DNA of 44,540 nucleotides from Candidatus Mediterraneibacter norwichensis (GTDB lineage: Bacteria; Bacillota; Clostridia; Lachnospirales; Lachnospiraceae): positions 1 through 44,540 of the forward strand of contig DXIU01000077.1 of NCBI GenBank assembly GCA_019112765.1, written 5' to 3'. The translations under genes and the position numbers were made by a program. Under the pieces are notes generated by a model. It had not been told where the DNA came from. It worked only from the letters and a program-made list of their open reading frames with translations, and made no database searches. This document shows positions 1 through 7,732 of the stretch, in pieces. The first letter of the stretch is position 1, and each line of letters starts with the position of its first letter.

Positions 1-57
1 AGGAAATTCGGTCATCAGGGCCTTAAAAGTGAATAAGTTCGGAAGAAAAACCAGTGT

Positions 58-66
58 TGTGGATAA
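58..66 (-). promoter_or_regulatory. DnaA-box match upstream of the division operon
   Basis: The + strand reads TGTGGATAA, the exact complement of the consensus DnaA box TTATCCACA. It lies about 80 bases upstream of the -35 element of the mraY promoter, in DNA with no convincing gene. DnaA control of division genes is known in Bacillus subtilis (the ftsL operon), so a role is possible. A single 9-mer can occur by chance: about 0.3 expected in a window this long on two strands. The rest of 1-147 shows no recognisable feature. Confidence 0.3.
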
Positions 67-147
67 CTTATTTTTTCTTAGAAATTCATTGGCATATGGC
101 AGGCAAATATATTTTTACCGTTTAAAACTGCCTTCCCTATCTCGGGA

Positions 148-176
148 TTGAAAAAAGCTGAGTGATGGGTTATACT
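148..176 (+). promoter_or_regulatory. Sigma-A promoter for mraY operon
   Basis: A -35 hexamer TTGAAA (148-153) and a -10 hexamer TATACT (171-176) are separated by exactly 17 bases, close to consensus. Transcription should start near 183, giving a leader of about 60 bases before mraY. It is the only good promoter seen before murD, spoVE and ftsQ, so it probably drives all four genes. Confidence 0.75.
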
Positions 177-190
177 ATATAAGATGTGCT

Positions 191-236
191 GGAAGAGGTA
201 TTGCTCTTCCGTGGAAACAAAAGAGAGGAAGAGGTA
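191..236 (+). promoter_or_regulatory. mraY leader: anti-Shine-Dalgarno arm between two identical 10-mers
   Basis: GGAAGAGGTA occurs twice, at 191-200 and 227-236; the second copy is the ribosome binding site of mraY. Between them CTCTTCC (204-210) can pair perfectly with GGAAGAG of either copy. Pairing with the first copy makes a 7-bp hairpin with a 6-base loop and leaves the ribosome site free. Pairing with the second copy hides it. The repeat and complementarity are seen directly; a switching role is inference. Confidence 0.45.
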
Positions 237-241
237 GATTT

Positions 242-1198
242 ATGAGCAGTCATATTGCGATTCCGGTGCTGATATCATTTGCTGTCAGTCTTGTACTCGG
301 CCCGGTTGTCATTCCATTTCTGAGAAAACTGAAAATGAAGCAGACTGAGAGAACCGATGGAGTTCAGTCTCATCTGAAGAAAGCCGGAACCCCGACAATG
401 GGAGGAATTATTATTCTGGCTTCCATTATAGTAACATCACTTTTTTATGTAAAAGACTATCCGGCAATTATTCCGATCCTGTTTCTGACAGTTGCCTTCG
501 GCCTGATCGGTTTTCTGGATGATTATCTGAAAGTTGTGCTGAAAAGGTCAGACGGCCTGCTGCCTATGCAGAAGATGGCTCTCCAGATTGTAGTGACTGC
601 AGTATTTGCCTTTTACCTTGTAGAAGTGGCGGAAGTGCCGCTGACTATGCTGGTGCCGTTCTCGGACGGATATTACCTTGATATCGGCTGGATGGCTGTT
701 CCGGTTCTGTTTATTGCCGTGATCGGCACAGTAAACGGCACGAATTTTACAGACGGCCTTGACGGCCTGGCATCCAGCGTCACAGTGCTGGTAGCGACGT
801 TCTTTACGGTGGTTGCAGTTGGAACGAAAAGCGGTGTGGAGCCGATTACCTGCGCGGTGGTCGGCGCGCTCCTTGGCTTCCTGCTTTTTAATGTTTATCC
901 GGCCAGCGTATTTATGGGGGATACCGGTTCTCTCGCGCTCGGAGGCTTTGTGGCAGGTACGGCATATATGATGCAGATGCCGCTGTTTATTATTATCGTA
1001 GGGTTTATTTATCTTGTGGAAGTTGCATCTGTTATTATTCAGGTGACATATTTTAAAAAGACAGGCGGAAAGCGGATTTTTAAAATGGCTCCCATCCATC
1101 ACCATTTTGAATTGTGCGGATGGTCCGAAACGCGGGTTGTGGCAGTATTTTCAATTATTACAGCCCTCCTCTGCCTGATTGCTCTGATGGGGGTATAA
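242..1198 (+). CDS. mraY: Phospho-N-acetylmuramoyl-pentapeptide-transferase MraY
   Basis: MraY transfers phospho-MurNAc-pentapeptide from UDP to undecaprenyl phosphate at the inner face of the membrane, making lipid I for peptidoglycan. The 318-residue product has the usual family length and about ten hydrophobic segments. Family landmarks are present: KAGTPTMGG at about 47-55, the DDYLK aspartate pair at 93-97, NGTNFTDGLDGLA at 165-177, FMGDTGS at 224-230 and the histidine motif APIHHHFE at 283-290. The ATG is preceded by a GAGGAAGAGGT ribosome site. It is the first gene after the promoter at 148-176, and murD follows after four bases. The identification is secure from the motifs alone. Confidence 0.97.
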   Translation: MSSHIAIPVLISFAVSLVLGPVVIPFLRKLKMKQTERTDGVQSHLKKAGTPTMGGIIILASIIVTSLFYVKDYPAIIPILFLTVAFGLIGFLDDYLKVVLKRSDGLLPMQKMALQIVVTAVFAFYLVEVAEVPLTMLVPFSDGYYLDIGWMAVPVLFIAVIGTVNGTNFTDGLDGLASSVTVLVATFFTVVAVGTKSGVEPITCAVVGALLGFLLFNVYPASVFMGDTGSLALGGFVAGTAYMMQMPLFIIIVGFIYLVEVASVIIQVTYFKKTGGKRIFKMAPIHHHFELCGWSETRVVAVFSIITALLCLIALMGV

Positions 1199-1202
1199 AA
1201 TT

Positions 1203-2582
1203 ATGGATGTAAAAGGGAAAAAAGTACTTGTATTCGGTTCCGGTATAAGCGGAGAATCGGCAGCGCGGCTTCTGCTCCGGCAGGGGGCGGGTGTTATTCT
1301 GTATGACGGCAATGAAAAGCTTGATTCCAGAGCCGTGGAAAAGAAGATTACAGACAGTGCGCAGGACGGGGCGGACATGCCCGCAGCAGATCTGGAAATT
1401 GTGTTGGGCGCATTTCCGGAAGAGATGCTGGGTGAACTTTCCCTTGCGGTGTTAAGTCCCGGCGTGCCGGCGGATCTGCCGGTGGTAGAGAAGATGCGGC
1501 AGCTTGGTATTCCTGTCTGGGGAGAAATTGAACTGGCATATGTGTTCGGAAAGGGAGAGGTTCTTGCAATTACCGGGACAAACGGAAAGACTACGACGAC
1601 AGCTCTTCTGGGCGAGATTATGAACAATGCCCGAAAAAGCGTGTTTGTAGTCGGAAACATTGGAAATCCCTATACCAGCGTTGTTCCCCGGACGGAGGAG
1701 TGTTCTGCGATTGTAGCGGAGATCAGCAGTTTTCAGCTTGAGACGATACATACTTTCCGGCCGAAGGTCAGCGCAATCCTGAATATTACGCCCGATCATC
1801 TGAACCGTCACCATACGATGGAGGCATATATTGCCGCAAAAGAGCGTATAGCGGAAAATCAGACAGAGGAAGATGTGTGTGTGCTGAATTATGAGGATGA
1901 GGTGCTGCGCGGGTTCGGAGAAAAGATAAAACCACAGGTTCTATATTTCAGCAGCAGGCGTAGACTTAATAGAGGAGTTTATCTCGAGAATGGCTGGATT
2001 ATAATTGACCTTGGGGAGAGAATTCCTCTGTGCAGTGTGGACAGTCTGCATATTCTCGGCACTCACAATTACGAAAATGTTATGGCAGCCGCCGCAATGG
2101 CTTATGCATATGGGGTACCGGTGGATGTAATCAGGAAAACTGTCTGTGAATTCCGCGGAGTGGAGCACCGCATTGAGTTTGTGGCAGAAAAAAACGGTGT
2201 TGCCTTTTATAATGACTCGAAAGGAACCAATCCGGATGCCGCAATCCGGGGAATTCAGGCCATGAACCGTCCTACCGTGCTGATCGGAGGCGGGTATGAC
2301 AAAGATTCGACTTATGAAGAATGGATCAGTGCCTTTGACGGAAAAGTGAAAAAGCTGGTGCTTCTGGGCGCTACAAGAGATAAGATAGCAGAGACTGCCA
2401 GAAGACTCGGGTTTGAAGATATTGTAATGGCAGATACATTTGAAGAAGCTTTTGAAAAATGTGTAGAGTATTCCAGCCCCGGAGACGCAGTTCTGCTTTC
2501 GCCGGCCTGCGCAAGCTGGGGGATGTTTAAGAACTATGAAGAACGCGGAGATAAATTCAAAGAACTTGTAAATCAGCTTTAA
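1203..2582 (+). CDS. murD: UDP-N-acetylmuramoylalanine--D-glutamate ligase MurD
   Basis: MurD is the cytoplasmic ATP-dependent ligase that adds D-glutamate to UDP-MurNAc-L-alanine. The 459-residue protein has the three Mur-ligase domains: an N-terminal nucleotide-binding fold beginning with KVLVFGSGISGES, the ATP loop GTNGKTTTT at 125-133 followed by EISSFQLE (173-180) and NITPDHLNRH (194-203), and a C-terminal domain with YNDSKGTNPDA and SPACASWGMFKNYEERG. The start lies four bases after the mraY stop, and the GGGGGT at the mraY 3' end is the likely ribosome site, so translation is probably coupled. No truncation or altered key residue was seen. Confidence 0.97.
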   Translation: MDVKGKKVLVFGSGISGESAARLLLRQGAGVILYDGNEKLDSRAVEKKITDSAQDGADMPAADLEIVLGAFPEEMLGELSLAVLSPGVPADLPVVEKMRQLGIPVWGEIELAYVFGKGEVLAITGTNGKTTTTALLGEIMNNARKSVFVVGNIGNPYTSVVPRTEECSAIVAEISSFQLETIHTFRPKVSAILNITPDHLNRHHTMEAYIAAKERIAENQTEEDVCVLNYEDEVLRGFGEKIKPQVLYFSSRRRLNRGVYLENGWIIIDLGERIPLCSVDSLHILGTHNYENVMAAAAMAYAYGVPVDVIRKTVCEFRGVEHRIEFVAEKNGVAFYNDSKGTNPDAAIRGIQAMNRPTVLIGGGYDKDSTYEEWISAFDGKVKKLVLLGATRDKIAETARRLGFEDIVMADTFEEAFEKCVEYSSPGDAVLLSPACASWGMFKNYEERGDKFKELVNQL

Positions 2583-2596
2583 GGAGTGGATTTATA

Positions 2597-3682
2597 TTGG
2601 AGCGTTCCGGAAAGAAACGGACATATGATGATACGCTTCTTGTTGTTGTGCTGATTCTGGTTGGAATCGGCCTTGTACTGCTTTACAGTACGAGCGCATA
2701 CAATGGCAGAGTGAAATTCCATGATTCCTTTTATTATCTGAAGAAACAGGGATTTGCCACTCTGGTCGGACTTCTGGGTATGGTGATTATTTCACGTATC
2801 GATTATCACAGATGGGTGCCTTTTGCCATACCGGGGTATCTGATGGCTATATTTCTTTCTGTTGCGGTTATGCTGTTTGGCGACGAGTACAACGGGTCCA
2901 AAAGATGGCTGTCTTTTGGACCTTTTTCATTTCAGCCGTCAGAATTTGCCAAGGTTGCCGTAATCTTGTTTCTGGCCTGTCTTGTCAGCAGAAATGTAAA
3001 GCGGATGGGCCGGTTTTCAACCCTTGTTCTGATGATGCTGCCGGTTCTGCCCATTGCAGGTCTTGTCGGCGCAAGCAATCTGAGTACAGCGATTATTATC
3101 CTTGGCATTGCTGTAGTGGTCATTTTTATTGCCAGCCCGAAATATTCCCAGTTTATCTGGATGGGAACAGCAGCTGTGGCATTTATGGCGGTATTTCTGG
3201 CTATGGAGAGTTACCGCCTGGAACGAATTGCGATCTGGCGCAATCCGGAACAGTATGAGAAAGGCTATCAGACGCTTCAGGGGCTTTATGCCATCGGAAG
3301 CGGCGGCCTGTTTGGCAGAGGCCTGGGAAACAGTGTGCAGAAACTGGGGTTTCTTCCCGAGGCGCAGAACGATATGATTTTTTCGATTATATGCGAAGAA
3401 CTGGGCCTTGTGGGAGCCTGCATCATTATTCTCCTGTTTCTGATTCTTATCTGGAGATTTTTTGTTATTGCCACCCGGGCCAAAGATCTGCTTGGGGCGC
3501 TTATCGCCGGCGGCGCTATGGCCCATATGATGATTCAGGTAATTCTGAATATCGCGGTGGTGACGAATACGATACCAAATACGGGAATTACGCTGCCCTT
3601 TATCAGTTACGGAGGGACGTCGGTTGTATTTCTGCTTTGTGAAATGGGTCTTGTCCTGAGCGTGTCCGGTCTGATAGAATAG
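2597..3682 (+). CDS. SEDS-family peptidoglycan polymerase FtsW/SpoVE
   Basis: SEDS proteins are integral-membrane glycosyltransferases that polymerise lipid II with a partner class B penicillin-binding protein. FtsW acts at the vegetative septum and SpoVE in spore cortex synthesis; the sequence alone does not separate them. The 361 residues have about ten membrane segments, the extracellular motif KRWLSFGPFSFQPSEFAK, EAQNDMIFSIICEELG carrying the loop aspartate, and the C-terminal NTGITLPFISYGGTS. The start is TTG, chosen because AAGGAGTG sits eight bases upstream at 2581-2588. Being between murD and ftsQ fits a division role. No murG or murB follows it, unlike Bacillus subtilis. Confidence 0.93.
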   Translation: MERSGKKRTYDDTLLVVVLILVGIGLVLLYSTSAYNGRVKFHDSFYYLKKQGFATLVGLLGMVIISRIDYHRWVPFAIPGYLMAIFLSVAVMLFGDEYNGSKRWLSFGPFSFQPSEFAKVAVILFLACLVSRNVKRMGRFSTLVLMMLPVLPIAGLVGASNLSTAIIILGIAVVVIFIASPKYSQFIWMGTAAVAFMAVFLAMESYRLERIAIWRNPEQYEKGYQTLQGLYAIGSGGLFGRGLGNSVQKLGFLPEAQNDMIFSIICEELGLVGACIIILLFLILIWRFFVIATRAKDLLGALIAGGAMAHMMIQVILNIAVVTNTIPNTGITLPFISYGGTSVVFLLCEMGLVLSVSGLIE

Positions 3683-3701
3683 GGCTTAAGGAGGAGTTTG
3701 G

Positions 3702-4445
3702 ATGAAAGGAAAAAAGCACAGAAAGAGAAGAATACTGCCCATTGTACTCGGAACAGCCGGAGGGCTTATACTGGCGGCAGTGATTGTTGTTTTCGGATTT
3801 CGTGTGCGCTCTTTTGAAGTGGAAGGAAACGTGTATTACGGGGAAAATTCAATTATTACATGGATACAGAATGACGATCTGGCAGTGAATTCCCTTTATA
3901 TTCTGGCAAAGTATAATTTTATGAATCCGGAAGTGCCGTCCGCGGTGGACAGGATGGAAATATCCCTGAGAAATCCCTGGACAGTGCATGTGCAGGTCAA
4001 AGAAAAAAATATGATCGGCTATGTGGATTATGACGGCGCGTATCTTTATTTTGACCATGAGGGAACCGCCCTGGTCCGGACGAAAAAAGTGGTGGAGGGC
4101 GTCCCTTATATTGAAGGTCTGAATTTTGACGCGTCCGGCGTGCAGCTGGGAGAGAGCCTGCCGGTAGAAGACACCGGTATTTTTGAAAAAATTGTGGAAG
4201 TGTCCAGAGGGCTGGATAAGTATGAACTTACGCCGGACAGGCTGGCATGCACAGACGGCGGCATACAGATCTCCTTCGGAGGCGTGAAAGTTCTTCTCGG
4301 AGAAGAAAATTATGATGAAAGACTGGCTCAGATTGAACCGATCCTTGAGAAACTAAACGAAAACTATCCGGATACGGCAGGAACTCTGCATCTTGAAAAT
4401 TACGATGCCGCTTCAGAGAATATCCCATTTGTGCCTGGAGAATAG
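3702..4445 (+). CDS. ftsQ: Cell division protein FtsQ/DivIB
   Basis: FtsQ/DivIB is a single-pass membrane protein of the divisome that links FtsL/DivIC and the septal synthases. The 247-residue product starts with a strongly basic cytoplasmic tail (MKGKKHRKRRI) and one membrane helix at about residues 12-31. A POTRA-like domain begins at FRVRSFEVEGNVYYGENSI, followed by a beta-rich extracellular domain. The ATG follows a textbook AAGGAGGAG site after a short gap from the ftsW/spoVE stop. Sequence conservation is low in this family, so the call rests on architecture, the POTRA opening motif and position before ftsZ. Confidence 0.88.
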   Translation: MKGKKHRKRRILPIVLGTAGGLILAAVIVVFGFRVRSFEVEGNVYYGENSIITWIQNDDLAVNSLYILAKYNFMNPEVPSAVDRMEISLRNPWTVHVQVKEKNMIGYVDYDGAYLYFDHEGTALVRTKKVVEGVPYIEGLNFDASGVQLGESLPVEDTGIFEKIVEVSRGLDKYELTPDRLACTDGGIQISFGGVKVLLGEENYDERLAQIEPILEKLNENYPDTAGTLHLENYDAASENIPFVPGE

Positions 4446-4477
4446 TATAAAAAATCTGAAAAATAGGAAAAAATGTA

Positions 4478-4506
4478 TTGATTATTTGCGGAAAAGACTT
4501 TATTAT
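4478..4506 (+). promoter_or_regulatory. Sigma-A promoter for ftsZ
   Basis: TTGATT (4478-4483) and TATTAT (4501-4506) are spaced by 17 bases in the AT-rich gap between ftsQ and ftsZ. An overlapping TATACT (4506-4511) lacks a correctly spaced -35. The predicted start near 4513 falls inside the inverted repeat at 4511-4534. This would allow ftsZ expression separate from the mraY promoter. Confidence 0.55.
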
Positions 4507-4510
4507 ATAC

Positions 4511-4534
4511 TTATTGAATTGGATTGTTCAATAA
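4511..4534. repeat. 8-bp perfect inverted repeat at the ftsZ transcription start
   Basis: TTATTGAA (4511-4518) and TTCAATAA (4527-4534) are perfect complements around an 8-base spacer. The repeat begins immediately downstream of the predicted -10, so it could be an operator or a 5'-end mRNA hairpin. It is not followed by a T-run and is unlikely to be a terminator. Confidence 0.5.
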
Positions 4535-4580
4535 AAGGGATGTATAAGAGATTAATAAGACGACAAAGGAGGAAATACTC

Positions 4581-5753
4581 TTGTTAGAAATTAAAACCAA
4601 CGAATCAGAAGCGGCTGCAAGAATAATCGTTGTCGGAGTCGGAGGCGGCGGAAATAATGCTGTTAACCGGATGATTGACGAGCAGATTGCGGGCGTGGAA
4701 TTTATTGCAGTGAATACAGATAAACAGGCATTACAGCTTTGTAAAGCACCTACATTGATGCAGATCGGAGAGAAGCTTACCAAGGGACTTGGCGCCGGCG
4801 CTCAGCCTGAGGTAGGAGAGAAAGCGGCAGAGGAAAGCTCTGAGGAAATTTCCGCAGCGCTCAAAGGTGCGGATATGGTATTTGTAACCTGCGGCATGGG
4901 CGGCGGAACCGGTACAGGAGCAGCGCCTGTTATCGCGCGGATTGCAAAGGAGCAGGGAGCGCTGACTGTCGGCGTTGTGACAAAGCCGTTCCGCTTTGAA
5001 TCCAAGACAAGAATGCAGAACGCTCTCGCCGGAATTGATAAATTAAAAGAAAACGTGGACACGATTATCGTCATTCCGAATGATAAGCTTCTGGAAGTAG
5101 TGGACAGACGCACAACAATGCCGGAAGCTCTGAAAAAGGCGGATGAGGTCCTGCAGCAGGGTATCCAGGGTATTACAGACCTGATCAATGTACCGTCACT
5201 GATCAACCTCGACTTTGCGGATATTCAGACGGTTATGAAGGACAAGGGTATTGCTCATATCGGTATCGGCGCCGGCCGCGGCGACGACAAAGCGCTTGAG
5301 GCAGTTAAGGAGGCTGTTGCCAGTCCGCTGCTTGAGACGACGATCCAGGGCGCGTCCAATGTTATTGTAAATGTATCCGGTGATATTACGCTTATGGATG
5401 CATCGGATGCGGCTGATTATGTACAGGAGCTTGCAGGGGACAGCGCAAGCATTATCTTTGGTGCGATGTACGATGACACCAAGTCTGACGAGTGTACGAT
5501 CACTGTTATTGCCACGGGATTACATAATGTGGGAGGCAGTGCATCCAAACTCAAGGCAAGGCTGGAAGGCCAGCAGAAGAAGGTGGGATCAATCCTTCCG
5601 TCAGGAGAATCTCCGGTGAGAAGCCGCCTTGACAGCGAAGGAAGAGCATCTTCCAGACCGCAGGGAGGCACGATGCCCACTCTGCAGCCAAGGACACCGT
5701 CCAGCAATGTGAAAGAACAGTCTATTAAGATTCCTGATTTCTTTAAAAAATAA
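4581..5753 (+). CDS. ftsZ: Cell division GTPase FtsZ
   Basis: FtsZ is the tubulin-like GTPase that forms the cytokinetic ring. The 390-residue protein shows [11 protein letters not shown] at about 21-31, the tubulin signature GGGTGTG at 107-113, the NTDKQAL loop and the T7-loop region NLDFADI. A variable Ser/Pro/Arg-rich linker leads to the C-terminal tail [10 protein letters not shown], which in other bacteria binds membrane anchors. The start codon is TTG with AAAGGAGG at 4565-4572. The gene has its own promoter candidate and is followed by a strong terminator, so it may be the last gene of the cluster as well as an independent unit. Confidence 0.97.
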   Translation: MLEIKTNESEAAARIIVVGVGGGGNNAVNRMIDEQIAGVEFIAVNTDKQALQLCKAPTLMQIGEKLTKGLGAGAQPEVGEKAAEESSEEISAALKGADMVFVTCGMGGGTGTGAAPVIARIAKEQGALTVGVVTKPFRFESKTRMQNALAGIDKLKENVDTIIVIPNDKLLEVVDRRTTMPEALKKADEVLQQGIQGITDLINVPSLINLDFADIQTVMKDKGIAHIGIGAGRGDDKALEAVKEAVASPLLETTIQGASNVIVNVSGDITLMDASDAADYVQELAGDSASIIFGAMYDDTKSDECTITVIATGLHNVGGSASKLKARLEGQQKKVGSILPSGESPVRSRLDSEGRASSRPQGGTMPTLQPRTPSSNVKEQSIKIPDFFKK

Positions 5754-5769
5754 GAAAAGGCAGACAGAG

Positions 5770-5815
5770 TGCCGTATAATTATCAAATGCGATAATTGTA
5801 CGGCATTTTTATTTT
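5770..5815 (+). terminator. Rho-independent terminator after ftsZ
   Basis: A 15-bp stem (5770-5784 with 5791-5805, one U-G pair) closes a 6-base loop and is followed by TTTTTATTTT. It separates the division cluster from the sporulation genes. Confidence 0.9.
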
Positions 5816-5900
5816 CAGCGAAAATCCGGGGCCTTTCTGCTGACAGAGATGGCCGCCGGATTTTTGTGTATCCGGAAAAAGGTCTCATTTCATTTCTGAA

Positions 5901-5966
5901 TGTCGAAATATAATCCAGATCATTCGTCACCATCTGACAAATTTTCAGGCAGGAGAGGGGTATAAT
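5901..5966 (+). promoter_or_regulatory. Spo0A-type activated promoter of spoIIGA-sigE
   Basis: Matches to the Spo0A box TGNCGAA occur at 5901-5907 (TGTCGAA, perfect), 5923-5929 (TTCGTCA, perfect on the - strand) and 5935-5941 (TGACAAA, one mismatch). The last overlaps a -35-like CTGACA (5934-5939), which lies 21 bases from a perfect TATAAT (5961-5966). An over-long spacer with 0A boxes upstream of and over the -35 is the known layout of the Bacillus subtilis spoIIG promoter. The boxes and spacing are seen; Spo0A control is inferred from that precedent. Confidence 0.75.
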
Positions 5967-5976
5967 TTCTAGGAAA

Positions 5977-6005
5977 CTCCGGAAAGCAAAAAGCTCTTTC
6001 CGGAG
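5977..6005 (+). repeat. 10-bp hairpin in the spoIIGA leader
   Basis: CTCCGGAAAG (5977-5986) pairs perfectly with CTTTCCGGAG (5996-6005) around a 9-base loop. It begins a few bases after the predicted transcript start and ends just before the ribosome site. No T-run follows, so a 5'-end stabilising hairpin is more likely than a terminator. Confidence 0.55.
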
Positions 6006-6034
6006 ATGAATACAAAGGAGAAAGAAGGTGGAGC

Positions 6035-6820
6035 ATGTACTATGAACTGTACATAGATGTGTTTTTTCTGGAAAATTTTATGATTGACAGTCTGCTTCTT
6101 CTGTCCGTGGGACGCGTGATGAAGTGCGGAAGATCATATGGGCGTATTGTTTTGGGCGGAATACTGGGGAGTCTGTTTACCTGTCTGGTAATCGTTATTC
6201 CGCTTCCGGCAGCGGCAAAACTGGTCTTTTTCCATGTCATTGTAAACAGTCTGATGATAATTGCAGGATTGAAGATAACCAGTGCGGGACAGTTTGTAAA
6301 AGCTCTTGTCCTGCTGTATCTGTCTGCTGTTGTTGCAGGAGGGGCCGTGCAGCTGTTCCGCCCCTGGCTGCGGTATGCAGGTCTGCTCTACGGAGCTTTT
6401 GCGGCGGGATATTTTCTCTTTCTGGCCCTCTGGCGTACAGCAGCATCTTCCGGACGGCAGGAGGAAGATGTATTTCCGGTTACACTGTATGCCGGAGAGA
6501 AAGAGAAAGAAATATACGCCTTATGGGATACCGGAAATGTTCTTTCCGATCCGGTAACCGGGGATCCGGTAAGCATACTGGCTCCCGGACTGGCAGAAGA
6601 GCTCTTCTCTGTATCGGAAAGGACGGCAGGATTCCGTTATATTCCTTTCCGAAGCGTAGGCGGGGAAAGTGTTATGCAGGTTTTCAGGGGAGAAAAAATG
6701 TGTATTCACATGGGAGAAGACTGCTGGATCATAAAACCGCTTCTGGGAATCAGCTGTGTGGAGATTTCTGGAGAAGGAACGTATCAGATGATACTGAATC
6801 CGGGGATTTTATCCCGGTGA
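6035..6820 (+). CDS. spoIIGA: Sigma-E processing peptidase SpoIIGA
   Basis: SpoIIGA is the membrane aspartic protease that removes the pro-sequence of sigma-E in the mother cell after it is triggered across the septum. The 261-residue protein opens with MYYELYIDVFFLENFMID and has about five membrane segments over residues 1-135. A cytoplasmic domain follows with the aspartic-protease motif DTGN at 165-168 (LWDTGNVLSDPVTGDPV). Length and layout match the family. The ATG follows a purine-rich ribosome region (AAAGGAGAAAGAAGGTGGAG). sigE lies 47 bases downstream in the same transcript, the usual pairing of protease and substrate. Confidence 0.93.
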   Translation: MYYELYIDVFFLENFMIDSLLLLSVGRVMKCGRSYGRIVLGGILGSLFTCLVIVIPLPAAAKLVFFHVIVNSLMIIAGLKITSAGQFVKALVLLYLSAVVAGGAVQLFRPWLRYAGLLYGAFAAGYFLFLALWRTAASSGRQEEDVFPVTLYAGEKEKEIYALWDTGNVLSDPVTGDPVSILAPGLAEELFSVSERTAGFRYIPFRSVGGESVMQVFRGEKMCIHMGEDCWIIKPLLGISCVEISGEGTYQMILNPGILSR

Positions 6821-6867
6821 AAAGAGTACAGAAATAAACTGGAAATAAAAAGCAGGAGGAAAATAAG

Positions 6868-7611
6868 ATGGTTGTAAAAGTAGCTGTTCCGCAGCGGTTC
6901 AAACTGCGGGTTATACCGGATATCCGGAATCTGATCTTCGGAAGCGGACAGGAGATCCATTACATTGGAGGGACGGAAGTGCTGCCGCCCCCGCTGGAAG
7001 GAAACAGAGAGACAGAGATGATACAGCGGCTGGGAACAGAATATGATGAGGAGGCAAAGAAAACCCTGATTGAGCATAATCTGCGGCTGGTTGTGTACAT
7101 AGCAAAAAAATTTGACAACACAGGAGTAGGCGTGGAGGATCTGATTTCCATAGGGACGATCGGACTGATTAAAGCCATTAATACATTCAATCCTACGAAA
7201 AAAATAAAACTTGCCACATATGCGTCCCGGTGTATTGAAAATGAGATTCTTATGTATCTGAGGAGAAACAGCAAGACGAAGATGGAAGTATCTATTGATG
7301 AACCCCTCAATGTGGACTGGGACGGAAATGAGCTGCTTCTTTCGGATATTCTGGGAACAGAGGAAGATACAATCTACCGGGATCTGGAAAACGAGGCGGA
7401 GCGTAAACTGCTGATCCGGGCACTGAATAAGCTCTCCAGCAGGGAAAAACTGATTGTAAAGATGCGTTTCGGGCTCGACAATCCGGAAGGCAGGGAGAAA
7501 ACCCAGAAAGAAGTGGCGGATCTTCTTGGTATTTCCCAGTCTTATATTTCAAGGCTTGAAAAAAAGATTATGCAGAGACTGAAACGGGAAATGGTGAGAT
7601 ACGAGCAGTGA
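6868..7611 (+). CDS. sigE: RNA polymerase sporulation sigma factor pro-sigma-E
   Basis: This is the early mother-cell sigma factor. The 247-residue product begins with a basic, amphipathic pro-sequence of about 31 residues, then [12 protein letters not shown], which corresponds to the YYIGG site where SpoIIGA cuts in Bacillus subtilis. Region 2 is highly typical: [32 protein letters not shown] and [20 protein letters not shown]. Region 4 ends in the helix-turn-helix [28 protein letters not shown] site precedes the ATG. The pro-sequence and adjacent protease together make the assignment firm. Confidence 0.96.
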   Translation: MVVKVAVPQRFKLRVIPDIRNLIFGSGQEIHYIGGTEVLPPPLEGNRETEMIQRLGTEYDEEAKKTLIEHNLRLVVYIAKKFDNTGVGVEDLISIGTIGLIKAINTFNPTKKIKLATYASRCIENEILMYLRRNSKTKMEVSIDEPLNVDWDGNELLLSDILGTEEDTIYRDLENEAERKLLIRALNKLSSREKLIVKMRFGLDNPEGREKTQKEVADLLGISQSYISRLEKKIMQRLKREMVRYEQ

Positions 7612-7638
7612 ATTTCCTGCCGGCAGACAAAAAATACA

Positions 7639-7660
7639 GCAGAGAAATCTGCGTTTTCTT
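7639..7660 (+). terminator. Weak terminator candidate after sigE
   Basis: A short GCAGA-GAAA-TCTGC hairpin (7639-7652) is followed by GTTTTCTTT. The stem has only five pairs, so readthrough is likely. The palindrome CTGCCGGCAG (7617-7626) lies just upstream. Confidence 0.35.
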
Positions 7661-7673
7661 TCCGGAAAACAGG

Positions 7674-7701
7674 TGGATATTTTCGCAGGAAATGATACAA
7701 T
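7674..7701 (+). promoter_or_regulatory. Extended -10 promoter candidate for the beta-CASP gene
   Basis: TACAAT (7696-7701) is preceded by TGA, giving an extended -10 element. The best -35 is the poor TGGATA (7674-7679) at 16 bases. It suggests the following gene can be expressed independently of sigE. Confidence 0.35.
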
Positions 7702-7732
7702 AAAAGAAAAGCGAAAAGGGTTGGTGAGACAT

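Noticed and set aside
2..148. Stop-free frame at the window start, possibly the end of an upstream gene
   Set aside because: The translated 48 residues resemble no division or wall protein, and the AT-rich sequence with a DnaA box and promoter looks intergenic.
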